Below are positions 54,242 to 63,718 of a DNA stretch of 64,000 bases, piece after piece. Source of the stretch: Flammeovirga yaeyamensis (lineage in GTDB: Bacteria > Bacteroidota > Bacteroidia > Cytophagales > Flammeovirgaceae); the NCBI RefSeq assembly GCF_018736045.1, contig NZ_CP076133.1:496001-560000 (forward strand). Reading direction: 5' to 3'. Below the pieces are notes generated by a model, which saw only the letters and a list, made by a program, of their open reading frames with translations, searched no databases and had not been told where the DNA came from. The stretch's first letter is position 1. Each line of letters begins with the position of its first letter. Made by a program: the position numbers and the translations under genes.

Positions 54242-55666
54242 TTATTTCTTCTTCTGTTTTTTCTCTTTCTTTTTCTGTTCCTTGTCTTCTTCCTTCGAAC
54301 GGTTACCCGTTCCTAAAATAACGACTTGACTACGATGACTTACCCTTCCATTTAATTTAACGACCATTACATACGTACCGGCATTAAATTCTGAAATATC
54401 AAAAGAAGCTTTAGAGTTGGTCATACTCACTTCCGGCAAAGGTACTTGATGTCCTGTAGCAGGGTTGATGAATTCGAAAGTAGGTTTTTCGTCTTCCAAT
54501 AAATGCATGGCCACATTCAATTGGAATTGGGCAGGGTTAGGATAGATGTTTAATACTTCTCCCTGTACTTTATCTCCATGATAGATCACCTCTACCCAAG
54601 ACTCTTGTTTGCCATCAAAATCGACTTGAGTAAGGCGGTAATATATTTTTCCTTCTATAGGATCTTTGTCTTCAGCCTCATAGTTGATGGAAACATTAGA
54701 ATTTCCTGCTCCATGGATTTTATCATAAAGCACTTTATAGTTTCTACCATCTGTAGATCGTTCCAACATAAAGTGGCTATTGTTTATTTCTGTTGCAGTT
54801 TCCCAATATGTTCTTACTTCGCCATCTTTAGAAACGACATTAAAATAAGTAAGTTCAACAGGTAAATCATCATCCTGAAGGTCAACATCCACTAAGAAAC
54901 GAACGAGCATACCTGCGGCTTCATCATTGGGTACACCACCTACTAAAGGTAGGTAACGCTTTCTTTTGTTATGGTTCTTTATGGCGTTGATATAATCTTC
55001 TGATCTATTGTTCACATTCTGATTTTCGTGAATCTGATTGTGTGTATTATTAGCAAAGTAATTTGAAATAGACATTTCACTAGCGTTCGGGGTATCATCA
55101 GAGAATCGATTGGTATTTTCAGATCCATAGTAGAGTTTACCATTAGCCGGGAATAAATTTCCATCAAAATTTACTCTCACTTCTTCATTTACGGCTATTG
55201 TTCCACCAAAGCTAGATTTTCTTGGCTTGGGTCCCCACATATTCTGACCAATAGTAATGCTTGCACCATCATTGTTAGAAAAAGCGATATCCTCTTGGTT
55301 TTCATTAAAGCCTAATCGTAAGTTCTTCTTCACTACAATGTTCCCGTTATTAATTAAAGTGGCTTTATTTTTTAGTCTTAACCCTCCTGAAATCACTAAT
55401 GTATCTCCAGCGTTTACAGTAAGCGATCTATTCTTCTGTATTTGCAATCGCCCCGTTACATAAGTTACTCTCTGAGAGGTTACATAATGGTCTTTTACAA
55501 TCAGTTTAGGTGAAATTGTGAGTGTATCATCAGTAATGGTTGCTCCGGGTGCATCAGATAGATTCTTTAGTGGGGTGGTGACCATTTGTGCTTGTACCTC
55601 AAAAGAAAAAGTAGATAGTAGTATTAAAAATAAGCAGCAAAAGTAATTAGTATATCTCGTATTCAT
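54242..55666 (-). CDS. T9SS-type secreted protein with basic tail
   Basis: A 474-aa exported protein. Signal peptide to about 26; a repetitive beta-helix-like part (about 50-160: ISPKLIVKDHYVTSQRVTYVTGRLQI, LTVNAGDTLVISGGLRL); a fibronectin-like domain (about 265-365, 'LPVELTYFNVVSKDGEVRTYWETATEINNSHFMLERS') typical of T9SS cargo; a sorting-like domain (about 370-455). An unusual KEEDKEQKKKEKKQKKK-type tail follows. No enzyme motif is seen. It is probably a surface structural or binding protein. Confidence 0.7.
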   Translation of the reverse strand: MNTRYTNYFCCLFLILLSTFSFEVQAQMVTTPLKNLSDAPGATITDDTLTISPKLIVKDHYVTSQRVTYVTGRLQIQKNRSLTVNAGDTLVISGGLRLKNKATLINNGNIVVKKNLRLGFNENQEDIAFSNNDGASITIGQNMWGPKPRKSSFGGTIAVNEEVRVNFDGNLFPANGKLYYGSENTNRFSDDTPNASEMSISNYFANNTHNQIHENQNVNNRSEDYINAIKNHNKRKRYLPLVGGVPNDEAAGMLVRFLVDVDLQDDDLPVELTYFNVVSKDGEVRTYWETATEINNSHFMLERSTDGRNYKVLYDKIHGAGNSNVSINYEAEDKDPIEGKIYYRLTQVDFDGKQESWVEVIYHGDKVQGEVLNIYPNPAQFQLNVAMHLLEDEKPTFEFINPATGHQVPLPEVSMTNSKASFDISEFNAGTYVMVVKLNGRVSHRSQVVILGTGNRSKEEDKEQKKKEKKQKKK

Positions 55667-55775
55667 AGTTTGGGTATATTCTGTCTCGTAACAATTACAT
55701 TCCTATTCACCTCATTAGTTTCATGTCTTATCATATTATTGGTTGGGTGTAAAATGTTGTTGGATTAATTACAAA

Positions 55776-55803
55776 AAAAACACCAACCCAAAGAGTTCGT
55801 GTT
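55776..55803 (-). terminator. Probable terminator of the minus-strand sulfatase
   Basis: On the minus strand AACAC-G-AAC pairs with GTT-G-GTGTT, with one internal G/G mismatch, and is followed by a T8 run. Confidence 0.55.
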
Positions 55804-55836
55804 TTATCGATTCTAATCTATATATTATTATTTTTA

Positions 55837-57747
55837 TTACTCGATGCTATTAAACTGATAAACATAAATACCACTTTTCGCTGTCTCAAAGACATCAAAG
55901 TAGATGTTCTTATGTAGTTTCTTCACCTTCTTTTTATTCGGTAAATTATCTAAGACCGTTTGATATAAACCTTGGTAATCACCTTGGTTTGGTAAATAAT
56001 CAAATACATTTCTTAGGGCATGCCACTGATCGAAATAATTACTACCCATAGCATATTTTTGAAGTAAACGGAAAGATGAATGTTTCGGATTATGGATACA
56101 CAAAATTGTGGCTAACTCAATTTGCACATAGGTTTCTTTCTCCACTTCCAACACGTCTTCGATTATCTGATATTCATTAGCTGTTAAGTAATTTTGGTTT
56201 CTCAACCCATACGCCGCCCAATAACGTACCAATCCATGTTCCGATTTTAACCCTTTCAGTTGTTTACTAATGGCTTTACTTCCCTCTCCCGAAAGGTTGA
56301 TCATCGACATCATTGATTTAAGTGGATATACCGATTCGTCTGACTTGAAGTCATAGGGAGCCAATCCAGTTTTCTCCGACATACGCATCATTTCACCATA
56401 AGGAATGAACTGTAAATCTCTGGTCTTTAAGATTTCTTCCTGACAGATTTTTCTAAACTTCTTCAGCTGCTTAGCATACTTTGGATCGTTCGCCAAGTTA
56501 TTTAATTCCCAAGGATCATTTTCCAAATCAAATAACATTTCCTTATCACGATTTTTAATAAAGATATTCTTCTGATCGTCGTTTAAAAGATCATTCTTCA
56601 AATCCGTTTTCATCGTCGTGTAAATATCAGCAATCCCTGTATAGTGCTTAAATTGCATTTCAGGAAGTGATGTATTGTACACTCTTGAGTACATAAAACG
56701 GCCATCAGAAACTTCTCTGGTGATGTCTCTCGCATCGTCTGCACCGTCTTTATGACCGTAAAAATGTGTTTTACTATAGTTCTCAGCCAAAAGGTTGGTA
56801 CCCTCAAAATAAGCCGGCTTTTTGATGTCCGCCAAAGTTAAGATCGTTGCTGCTAAGTCTTCGAAGCTACCTACTCTATCAGTTTTATTACCCATTGTTA
56901 AACCCGACAGATGTTTGTACTTTTCTGGTACATACACATACATCGGTACTCTATGACCAAGGTTAATTCCATTTCCTTTTCCTCTAGGCATCGCTTCTCC
57001 ATGATCTGCAAAAACAAAAATGATAGTTTCTTCTTCCAACCCATCGTGTTTCAATTGGGACAAAATCTGACCAATTCTATAATCTGTATAATTAATACAG
57101 TTATATATTCTGGCCATATGATGTCTCATTTCTGGACTATCTCTATAAAATGGAGGTAAGATTAAAGTTTCTTCTTTGGTTCTTAACTCTTCTGGAAGAT
57201 GGGATAAAATCTCTCTTTTGTATTTCTCTTCTTTCCACACAAAAGTTCTAGAGGCATGCGACTCATTTAAATTAAAGACTGAAAAGAAAGCCTGACCGTC
57301 CTTGCGGTTTCTCCAATGGGCTGTTTTGCTCGACTCTGTCCAACATTCGTTGATAAACTTCTTTTGGTCGAAGACATTATAATCTGTTTTTACATTATTG
57401 GAAGTATGGTAGCCCTGTTGCTTTAAATAATAAGGAAAGCCCTTAATCTGATCTGGAAAAGGAATACTACTTCTATGATTTCCTGTACCAATTGATGTTG
57501 CATGCAGTCCGGTGATAATTGCCGATCTCGAAGGCGAACAAATAGTGGCTGTCGAAAACATGGCATTGAAACGTACTCCTTCTTGTTCTAAGCGATCCAT
57601 ATTGGGCGTGTTTGAAGAAGGGTTATCATAGATTAAATGTGGAGAGGTATCTTCAAAAGTAATCCATAAAATATTAGGTTGATCCTTCTGTTGAGCGTGT
57701 ATCTGAACGCTTATAAATAAGGTGATGAGGAAGTATAATTGTTTCAT
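55837..57747 (-). CDS. Sulfatase with C-terminal helical extension
   Basis: A 636-aa exported S1 sulfatase read opposite to the rest of the locus. Signal peptide to about 18; metal block WITFEDTSPH; formylglycine site C70-S-P-S-R; 'FVFADHGEAMPRGKGNG' late ligands. After the catalytic domain (to about 480) a helical extension follows ('SKQLKGLKSEHGLVRYWAAYGLRNQNYLTANEYQII', 'VQIELATILCI') that looks like HEAT-type repeats, as in several heparan- or exo-sulfatase-like groups. The start at 57747 has the only good signal peptide. Confidence 0.9.
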   Translation of the reverse strand: MKQLYFLITLFISVQIHAQQKDQPNILWITFEDTSPHLIYDNPSSNTPNMDRLEQEGVRFNAMFSTATICSPSRSAIITGLHATSIGTGNHRSSIPFPDQIKGFPYYLKQQGYHTSNNVKTDYNVFDQKKFINECWTESSKTAHWRNRKDGQAFFSVFNLNESHASRTFVWKEEKYKREILSHLPEELRTKEETLILPPFYRDSPEMRHHMARIYNCINYTDYRIGQILSQLKHDGLEEETIIFVFADHGEAMPRGKGNGINLGHRVPMYVYVPEKYKHLSGLTMGNKTDRVGSFEDLAATILTLADIKKPAYFEGTNLLAENYSKTHFYGHKDGADDARDITREVSDGRFMYSRVYNTSLPEMQFKHYTGIADIYTTMKTDLKNDLLNDDQKNIFIKNRDKEMLFDLENDPWELNNLANDPKYAKQLKKFRKICQEEILKTRDLQFIPYGEMMRMSEKTGLAPYDFKSDESVYPLKSMMSMINLSGEGSKAISKQLKGLKSEHGLVRYWAAYGLRNQNYLTANEYQIIEDVLEVEKETYVQIELATILCIHNPKHSSFRLLQKYAMGSNYFDQWHALRNVFDYLPNQGDYQGLYQTVLDNLPNKKKVKKLHKNIYFDVFETAKSGIYVYQFNSIE

Positions 57748-57798
57748 TTCTTTCTTTTTTTAGTACATCACGAATTTCACACCTAAATCTTCAAAAAT

Positions 57799-57829
57799 GG
57801 CCTAAATACTCTTATAGGAGGCGTAAATA
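57799..57829. promoter_or_regulatory. Direct repeat in the divergent promoter region
   Basis: GGCCTAAATA (57799-57808) and GGCGTAAATA (57820-57829) are 21 bp apart, between the divergent sulfatase and HTCS2 genes. A -7 candidate for HTCS2 (TATGTTTG) is at 57886-57893. The motif differs from the TATATMACC type found upstream of the other units. Confidence 0.45.
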
Positions 57830-58036
57830 CCAATTTTTAGCCTATGGAATATGAATTTTTCACCTTTATTAATAGTATCAAACGCTATGTTTGTATAGGA
57901 TATTTATCGATTAGTTGTAATTTTAACGATAGAGAAAACCACTCTATTTTTTTGATGATCATACTAACGATTGAATGTCCATTTTCAGAACTAAATAACT
58001 TTTTGATCATCACCTTTACTAACAGCTTAAATTGAA

Positions 58037-61000
58037 ATGATAAGAATTATACTATTATACATTGTATGTCTATTGTCCATAAACATGCATGCTTCTTCGC
58101 CACTGGATTTAAAGAAAATTACGGTGGAAAAGGGGTTGTCTCATTCCGATGTCCGTGCAATTTGTCAAGATGATTATGGCTACATTTGGATTGCTACCTT
58201 AAAAGGATTAAACTATTTTGATGGTGAAAAAATTGAAGTTTTTGATAAGTCCAAAGGGTTAAAATCAAATCGTTTGGTGGAAATGAAAAAGGACAAATTT
58301 GGCTTCCTATGGTTATTATCAGAGGAATCGGGTATATCGTCATTTCATCCTTTAACACATAAAGTACAACATCATCAATTAGTCAATAACAAAGAAGGTA
58401 ACAAGCTTTTTGATATTCAGAACCTGTCATTAATATTTATGACAATAAACAAGGAAGGCAATTGCTTATATGCTGTTTCAACAAGTAGTAAAGTATATAA
58501 ACTGCCTTTAAAGAAAGATGGAAATATCAAGAATATTCAAGAAATACCTTTCAATTTACCTACTCAAACCGAAAACTTTGTAAGGTCGATTTACTACGAT
58601 GATCAAGGAACAATTTGGATTGGTAAACGAAATGGATTGTATTTTAAGAAGAGAAATAATGCAAACTTTAAAAAGTTTAGGGGATCGGAAAGCAAATTAA
58701 AAGGAGTAAGGTCTATTCTAAAATTAAACGGAGGAAACTACCTCATTGGAGCCAATAATGGTTTATTTAAAGTTTCATTATACAAACAAACCATTAAAAA
58801 AATCCAACCACAATCCTCTATAAGTAGAATAAATAGCCTGCTTAAGGCGTCCGATGATTCTTTCTGGATAGGAACTTCTGTTGGAATCTGGACCATGAAT
58901 AAAGAAGAAAACCTTCAGTTTCATTTATTAGAAGATAAAAACTTATCAACATCCAATGTAATTAGTTTATTCGAAGATAAATCGAATACAGTTTGGATTG
59001 GTTGTAATTCGATCGGGGTGAGATATACCGATTTAAAAGAATCGAATTTTAAACATATAGATATTAACGATAATAATAATTTCGACTTTACTTACTCCAA
59101 AAGTATGTCAGAAGTTGACGATTATTACATTTTGGGATCGAATAACGGAGTTCATTTTGTAACAAAAGACTTTAAAAAGGATGTTAAACACGCCAAATTA
59201 AAGAACGATATAAAGTGTTCAGTAAATACCATTACGGTATCAGATTCTAAATATATTATTTTGGGAACTTCAGGGTATGGTTTATATATTTCAACCCGAC
59301 CATTTGATAAAGTGCAAAATGTAAGTTTCAATCAGATCAAGTTTCCAAAGGAGTTACAATATCCAAAACGATTTCATATTCGTAAAGTAATTACAGACAA
59401 ATACGATAACACTTGGATAGCTACCAACGACGGAGGTATTTATTGTTATAATATTCATACTAAGAAGTTTAAGCATATTGAGAGAGTAAAAAACATTACG
59501 CTTTCGATCATCAACTCTATGTTATATGAGGCCGATAAGAATTTATTGTGGATAGGTACTCGAGATAAAGGCTTAATAAAATTAGAACTTCAGAACGATG
59601 AGTTCGTAAATGCAAAGCAATACATGTACTCCGTGGGAAATGAAAATACCCTAAGTAGTAACTTTGTTTTTTCTATAGTTAGAGATAAGGATAACTTAAT
59701 TTGGGCAGGTACGATTGGTGGTGGTCTCAACTGTTTAATTGATGAAGAAAGAGGTATTTTCCAACGTTACAATCATTCGAACGGTTTGTACGAAGATGAT
59801 ATCGAAGGGTTATTGGTCGATAATGTTAATGGAGATATTTGGATAGCCGGTACTTCAATTACTAGCTTTAACAAGGAAAGTAAGACCTTTACAAGATATG
59901 GTAAATCCGATGGAATTCATGCCGAAAATGGCTTTAAGGTCAATGCTGATTTTAAAGACAGTCATGGTGTAATGTTCTTTGGAGGAGTAGATGGCTTGAC
60001 GCTAATTGATATCAATAATTGGAAAAAGGAAACACAAAAAATCCGATTGGATATAAGTGGCTTGGAAATCAATCATCAAAAGTTAGTTTTTGATAAGGAA
60101 TTTAACGGAAGAGTTCTATTGGATAGTCAGTTAAGAGAAAAGAAAAGCTATTTACTCTACCCAAACGAAAAAGACATCTCCATATCATTTATTGGCAACA
60201 GCCCAAGCGAAGTCAATAAGATAGAATATCAATATTTATTGGAAGGGTACGACGAGGATTGGATAGAAACGATGACTTCTAATGCAAACAACTCAGCTTA
60301 CTATTCAAATCTCTCAAGCAGCCGATATACATTTAAGGTAAGAGGTAAATTGCATAATGGTCCTTGGTCGGATATAAAAACCATTTCGTTTAAAATCGAA
60401 AAACCCTGGTGGCAAAGGTGGTACTCTATAGCTTCTTTTGTGTGTATATTTGTTATCGTTATTTTATTGATAAACTATAATTTCATTCATCAGCATAAAT
60501 TAAAAACTCAATTGGTATTTGCTCAGAATCAAAGAGAAAAAGACGAAGAATTAATTGAGCAGAAATTAGAGTTCTTTACGAATGTAGGCCACGACTTAAG
60601 AACACCATTAACTTTAATGCAAGGTCCTTTGGATGAGGTGGTACAAAACAAGTCGATCTCTCCTGATGTAAGGGAAAAAATATCATTGAGTTACCAGCAA
60701 ACCAATAAGCTATTGCGATTGGTGAACGAGCTGATGGATTTCAGAAAGTTCGATAAAACACTGGAGTTGAATAACACTACTTTCGAGTTCATCGACTTTA
60801 TAGAAAATATCTTCAATTCGTTTAAACTGAAAGCCAAGGATAGAGGAATTGATTTCAAACTGCAGGTACCGGAAAACCCAATAAAAGTGCATTATGATGC
60901 AGAAAAGATAGAGTCTGTTATCTATAATTTACTTTCAAATGCCTTCAAGTTTACAGAAACAAAAGGTACAATTACCCTAAATGTTTTAGTCGACGAAGCC

Positions 61001-62113
61001 AACAAAAAGTTAATCTTAAAAGTCATTGATAACGGACTAGGTATTGATGAAAATGCTTTGGATAAGATTTTCGATCGCTTTTATCAGACAAAAAATGCCA
61101 ACTCTATCAACATCAAAGGCACTGGGTTGGGGCTATCGATTGCCAAGAGTGTGATTGAGGCACATGAAGGAGATATTCATGTAGAAAGTGAAAAAGGAAA
61201 AGGAACAAGCTTCATCATCGATTTACCTTTAAAAGATGTAGAGAGTAAAGAAGTGATGCCGCAAAGTTATTATGTGCAAAACGATGTGGATATTGAGGAA
61301 GTAGGAGGGGTAACTTTCGAAAATCAGACAGTGCTTTTAGTGGAGGATAACGAAGAGATTCTTCAATACTTGGCCAATCTTTTGAAAGATACTTGTAAGA
61401 TCAAGAAAGCGGAAAATGGTAAAGAAGCTTTGGATATTTTACATGCAGATAAAAACATTTCTTTGGTCGTTAGCGATGTGATGATGCCGGAGATGAATGG
61501 TACAGAATTGTGTCATCATATCAAGACCAACGAACAATTGTGGCATGTTCCAATCTACTTATTGACGGCTAAAACATCGTTGATACATCAGTTGGAAGGT
61601 TTGGAAACTGGAGCAGATGATTACATTACCAAGCCTTTCAAACCTAGTATTCTTAAGCAGAAAGTCATTAACGTCTTGAAAAATAAGGAACATGTGATGC
61701 AGATGTATCAAGGAGTGATGCAATTGCAAAAACCATTAAGTAAATATTCCAAAGAGATGGAAGACGATTTCTTAGAAAAAACCATAGAAATCGTCGAAAA
61801 GAATCTATCTGATCCTAACCTGAATGTACAGCTTTTAGTAGATGAAATGGCCATGTCTCAATCGGCTTTATACAAGAAGATGAAAGACGTAACAGGGAAA
61901 TCTTTGGTAGAGTTTATTAAAGATGTGCGTATGCGTAAGGCGGGTGAATTACTGTTATCTTCTAACTTAAAGATCTTTGAGATTGCCTATGAGATTGGTT
62001 TCAACGATGTGAAGTATTTTAGAAAGTGCTTTAAAGACCACTATGGAATGTCGGCCTCGGAGTACATCAAACAAATGAGTAAAATTACTGAACAAGAAGA
62101 GGTTACTAATTAG
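58037..62113 (+). CDS. Hybrid two-component system regulator (HTCS2)
   Basis: A 1358-aa HTCS with the same order as HTCS1: signal peptide (to about 22), Reg_prop propellers (blade motifs YIWIATLKGLNYFDG, TIWIGKRNGLYF), Y_Y_Y domain, membrane helix (about 796-815), HisKA with H852 in GHDLRTP, HATPase (NLLSNAFKFT, DNGLGID, GTGLGLSIA), receiver with D1147 in VSDVMMPEMNG, and an AraC-type HTH (about 1250-1345). The sensor part is only weakly similar to that of HTCS1, so the two should sense different ligands. The sulfatase 62227 follows. Confidence 0.95.
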   Translation: MIRIILLYIVCLLSINMHASSPLDLKKITVEKGLSHSDVRAICQDDYGYIWIATLKGLNYFDGEKIEVFDKSKGLKSNRLVEMKKDKFGFLWLLSEESGISSFHPLTHKVQHHQLVNNKEGNKLFDIQNLSLIFMTINKEGNCLYAVSTSSKVYKLPLKKDGNIKNIQEIPFNLPTQTENFVRSIYYDDQGTIWIGKRNGLYFKKRNNANFKKFRGSESKLKGVRSILKLNGGNYLIGANNGLFKVSLYKQTIKKIQPQSSISRINSLLKASDDSFWIGTSVGIWTMNKEENLQFHLLEDKNLSTSNVISLFEDKSNTVWIGCNSIGVRYTDLKESNFKHIDINDNNNFDFTYSKSMSEVDDYYILGSNNGVHFVTKDFKKDVKHAKLKNDIKCSVNTITVSDSKYIILGTSGYGLYISTRPFDKVQNVSFNQIKFPKELQYPKRFHIRKVITDKYDNTWIATNDGGIYCYNIHTKKFKHIERVKNITLSIINSMLYEADKNLLWIGTRDKGLIKLELQNDEFVNAKQYMYSVGNENTLSSNFVFSIVRDKDNLIWAGTIGGGLNCLIDEERGIFQRYNHSNGLYEDDIEGLLVDNVNGDIWIAGTSITSFNKESKTFTRYGKSDGIHAENGFKVNADFKDSHGVMFFGGVDGLTLIDINNWKKETQKIRLDISGLEINHQKLVFDKEFNGRVLLDSQLREKKSYLLYPNEKDISISFIGNSPSEVNKIEYQYLLEGYDEDWIETMTSNANNSAYYSNLSSSRYTFKVRGKLHNGPWSDIKTISFKIEKPWWQRWYSIASFVCIFVIVILLINYNFIHQHKLKTQLVFAQNQREKDEELIEQKLEFFTNVGHDLRTPLTLMQGPLDEVVQNKSISPDVREKISLSYQQTNKLLRLVNELMDFRKFDKTLELNNTTFEFIDFIENIFNSFKLKAKDRGIDFKLQVPENPIKVHYDAEKIESVIYNLLSNAFKFTETKGTITLNVLVDEANKKLILKVIDNGLGIDENALDKIFDRFYQTKNANSINIKGTGLGLSIAKSVIEAHEGDIHVESEKGKGTSFIIDLPLKDVESKEVMPQSYYVQNDVDIEEVGGVTFENQTVLLVEDNEEILQYLANLLKDTCKIKKAENGKEALDILHADKNISLVVSDVMMPEMNGTELCHHIKTNEQLWHVPIYLLTAKTSLIHQLEGLETGADDYITKPFKPSILKQKVINVLKNKEHVMQMYQGVMQLQKPLSKYSKEMEDDFLEKTIEIVEKNLSDPNLNVQLLVDEMAMSQSALYKKMKDVTGKSLVEFIKDVRMRKAGELLLSSNLKIFEIAYEIGFNDVKYFRKCFKDHYGMSASEYIKQMSKITEQEEVTN

Positions 62114-62150
62114 TACCCTCCTCGATAATTAAAATTTAGGTCGTTTTTGA

Positions 62151-62193
62151 TGAATATCACCCCTAACTAAAAGAAATGACTCCTTTAAATTTG
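62151..62193 (+). promoter_or_regulatory. Promoter with operator half-site of the sulfatase 62227
   Basis: GAATATCACCCCT (62152-62164) is followed by the -7 box TAAATTTG (62186-62193), 27 bp from the A before CCCC. Another TACCCTCC lies 44 bp (two 22-bp periods) upstream at 62114-62121. Confidence 0.5.
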
Positions 62194-62226
62194 GTTATCG
62201 ATTAAAGAATAAATGATTAGTATCAA

Positions 62227-63714
62227 ATGAATGTATTACAACATCGTCTTATAAAAGTAGCCTTATATGTATTAGCACTTTATGGGATTAGTTCATGTGC
62301 GACTCCACATAAAAAGACAGCAAACAAAAACATCAAACAACCTAATATTATTTACATACTAGCAGACGATGCAGGATGGGGTGATTTTAGTTGTTATGGT
62401 CAGGAGAAATTCACAACACCAAACATCGATGCTTTAGCAGAAAGTGGTATCCGTTTTACGGATCATTATGCAGGTAGTAGTGTTTGTGCTCCTTCGAGAT
62501 CAACTCTTTTAACAGGTATGCATACAGGGCATACACCTATTCGAGGTAATAAAGAAGTAATGCCGGAAGGTCAGGTGCCAATTCCTGCAGATACTTATAG
62601 CTTACCTAAAATGTTGAAGCAAGAAGGGTATGTAACTGGTATGTTCGGTAAGTGGGGCTTAGGTTACCCACAATCGGAAGGTGCTCCAAATGCACAAGGT
62701 TTCGATGAGTTTTATGGGTATAACTGTCAGAGGTTGGCACATACGTATTACCCATTATACTTAAGACATAATGGTACTAAAGTGCCTCTTCCAAAAAATA
62801 CAGATGGTCACATGACGTATACTCACGATATGATTCACGAGCAAGCATTGTCGTTCATAGATCAAAATAAAGATAAGCCGTTCTTCTTATACTTGCCTTA
62901 CACGATTCCTCATGCGGAAATGGTGGTACCTCAAGATTCACTTTTCCAAATGTATAAAGAGAAGTATCCTCAAGGAAAGCCTTATGTAAACAAGGTAAAC
63001 CACGATCCTAAATTATCTCACGAAGATCGCTTCTTCAAAGGAGCATATGGAGATCAAGAATATCCAAGAGCAGCATTTGCTACTATGATGCACTACTTAG
63101 ATAATTCTGTGGGTGATGTAATGGAAAAGCTAAAAGAACATGGTTTGGATGATAATACGATCGTGATTTTCAGTTCTGATAATGGTCCACACAAAGAAGG
63201 TGGAGCAGATCCCTATTACTTTAACTCGTTTGGTCCTTTTAAGGGAGTAAAACGTGATTTATATGAAGGTGGTATCCGTGTACCAATGATTGTTTCTTGG
63301 CCAAATACCATCTCTAAAAATCAAGTATCTGATCATCCATCAGCATTCTGGGATGTTTTACCTACAGTGGCAGATATCTTAGATGTTGAGATTCCAAGCG
63401 AACAAAATATTGATGGTATTTCTTTCTTACCTACTTTAAAAGGAGAAAAAGAGGATCAAGCTAAACACGATTATTTATACTGGGAGTTCCACGAGAAAGG
63501 TGGAAGAAGAGCAGTAAGAATGGGGAACTGGAAAGCGGTTCAATACAACTTGAAGAAAGGTAAGAAAATCGAAATCTACGATCTTTCTAACGATCCTTCA
63601 GAAAGTAAGAACTTAGCAAAGCAGAAACCTGAATTAGTACAAAAGGCACAAGAAATTTTTAATACTGCCCGTACTACTTCTACGACTTTCCCTTTCCAAG
63701 GAGAAAACATGTAA
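62227..63714 (+). CDS. Sulfatase (S1 family), lipoprotein
   Basis: A 495-aa S1 sulfatase of the arylsulfatase A-like type. Lipobox ISSC (C24) predicts a lipid anchor, unlike the other sulfatases here. Metal block ADDAGWGDFSCYG, formylglycine site C87-A-P-S-R, 'GKWGLGYP' and 'SSDNGPHKEGG' ligands are complete. The next sulfatase starts 5 nt after the stop, so it is the first gene of a new operon that continues beyond the window. Confidence 0.93.
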   Translation: MNVLQHRLIKVALYVLALYGISSCATPHKKTANKNIKQPNIIYILADDAGWGDFSCYGQEKFTTPNIDALAESGIRFTDHYAGSSVCAPSRSTLLTGMHTGHTPIRGNKEVMPEGQVPIPADTYSLPKMLKQEGYVTGMFGKWGLGYPQSEGAPNAQGFDEFYGYNCQRLAHTYYPLYLRHNGTKVPLPKNTDGHMTYTHDMIHEQALSFIDQNKDKPFFLYLPYTIPHAEMVVPQDSLFQMYKEKYPQGKPYVNKVNHDPKLSHEDRFFKGAYGDQEYPRAAFATMMHYLDNSVGDVMEKLKEHGLDDNTIVIFSSDNGPHKEGGADPYYFNSFGPFKGVKRDLYEGGIRVPMIVSWPNTISKNQVSDHPSAFWDVLPTVADILDVEIPSEQNIDGISFLPTLKGEKEDQAKHDYLYWEFHEKGGRRAVRMGNWKAVQYNLKKGKKIEIYDLSNDPSESKNLAKQKPELVQKAQEIFNTARTTSTTFPFQGENM

Positions 63715-63718
63715 TCTC

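Noticed and set aside
57844-58035. 63-codon plus-strand ORF before HTCS2
   Set aside because: It contains the likely HTCS2 -7 box, its composition looks like translated AT-rich spacer, and no domain is recognised.
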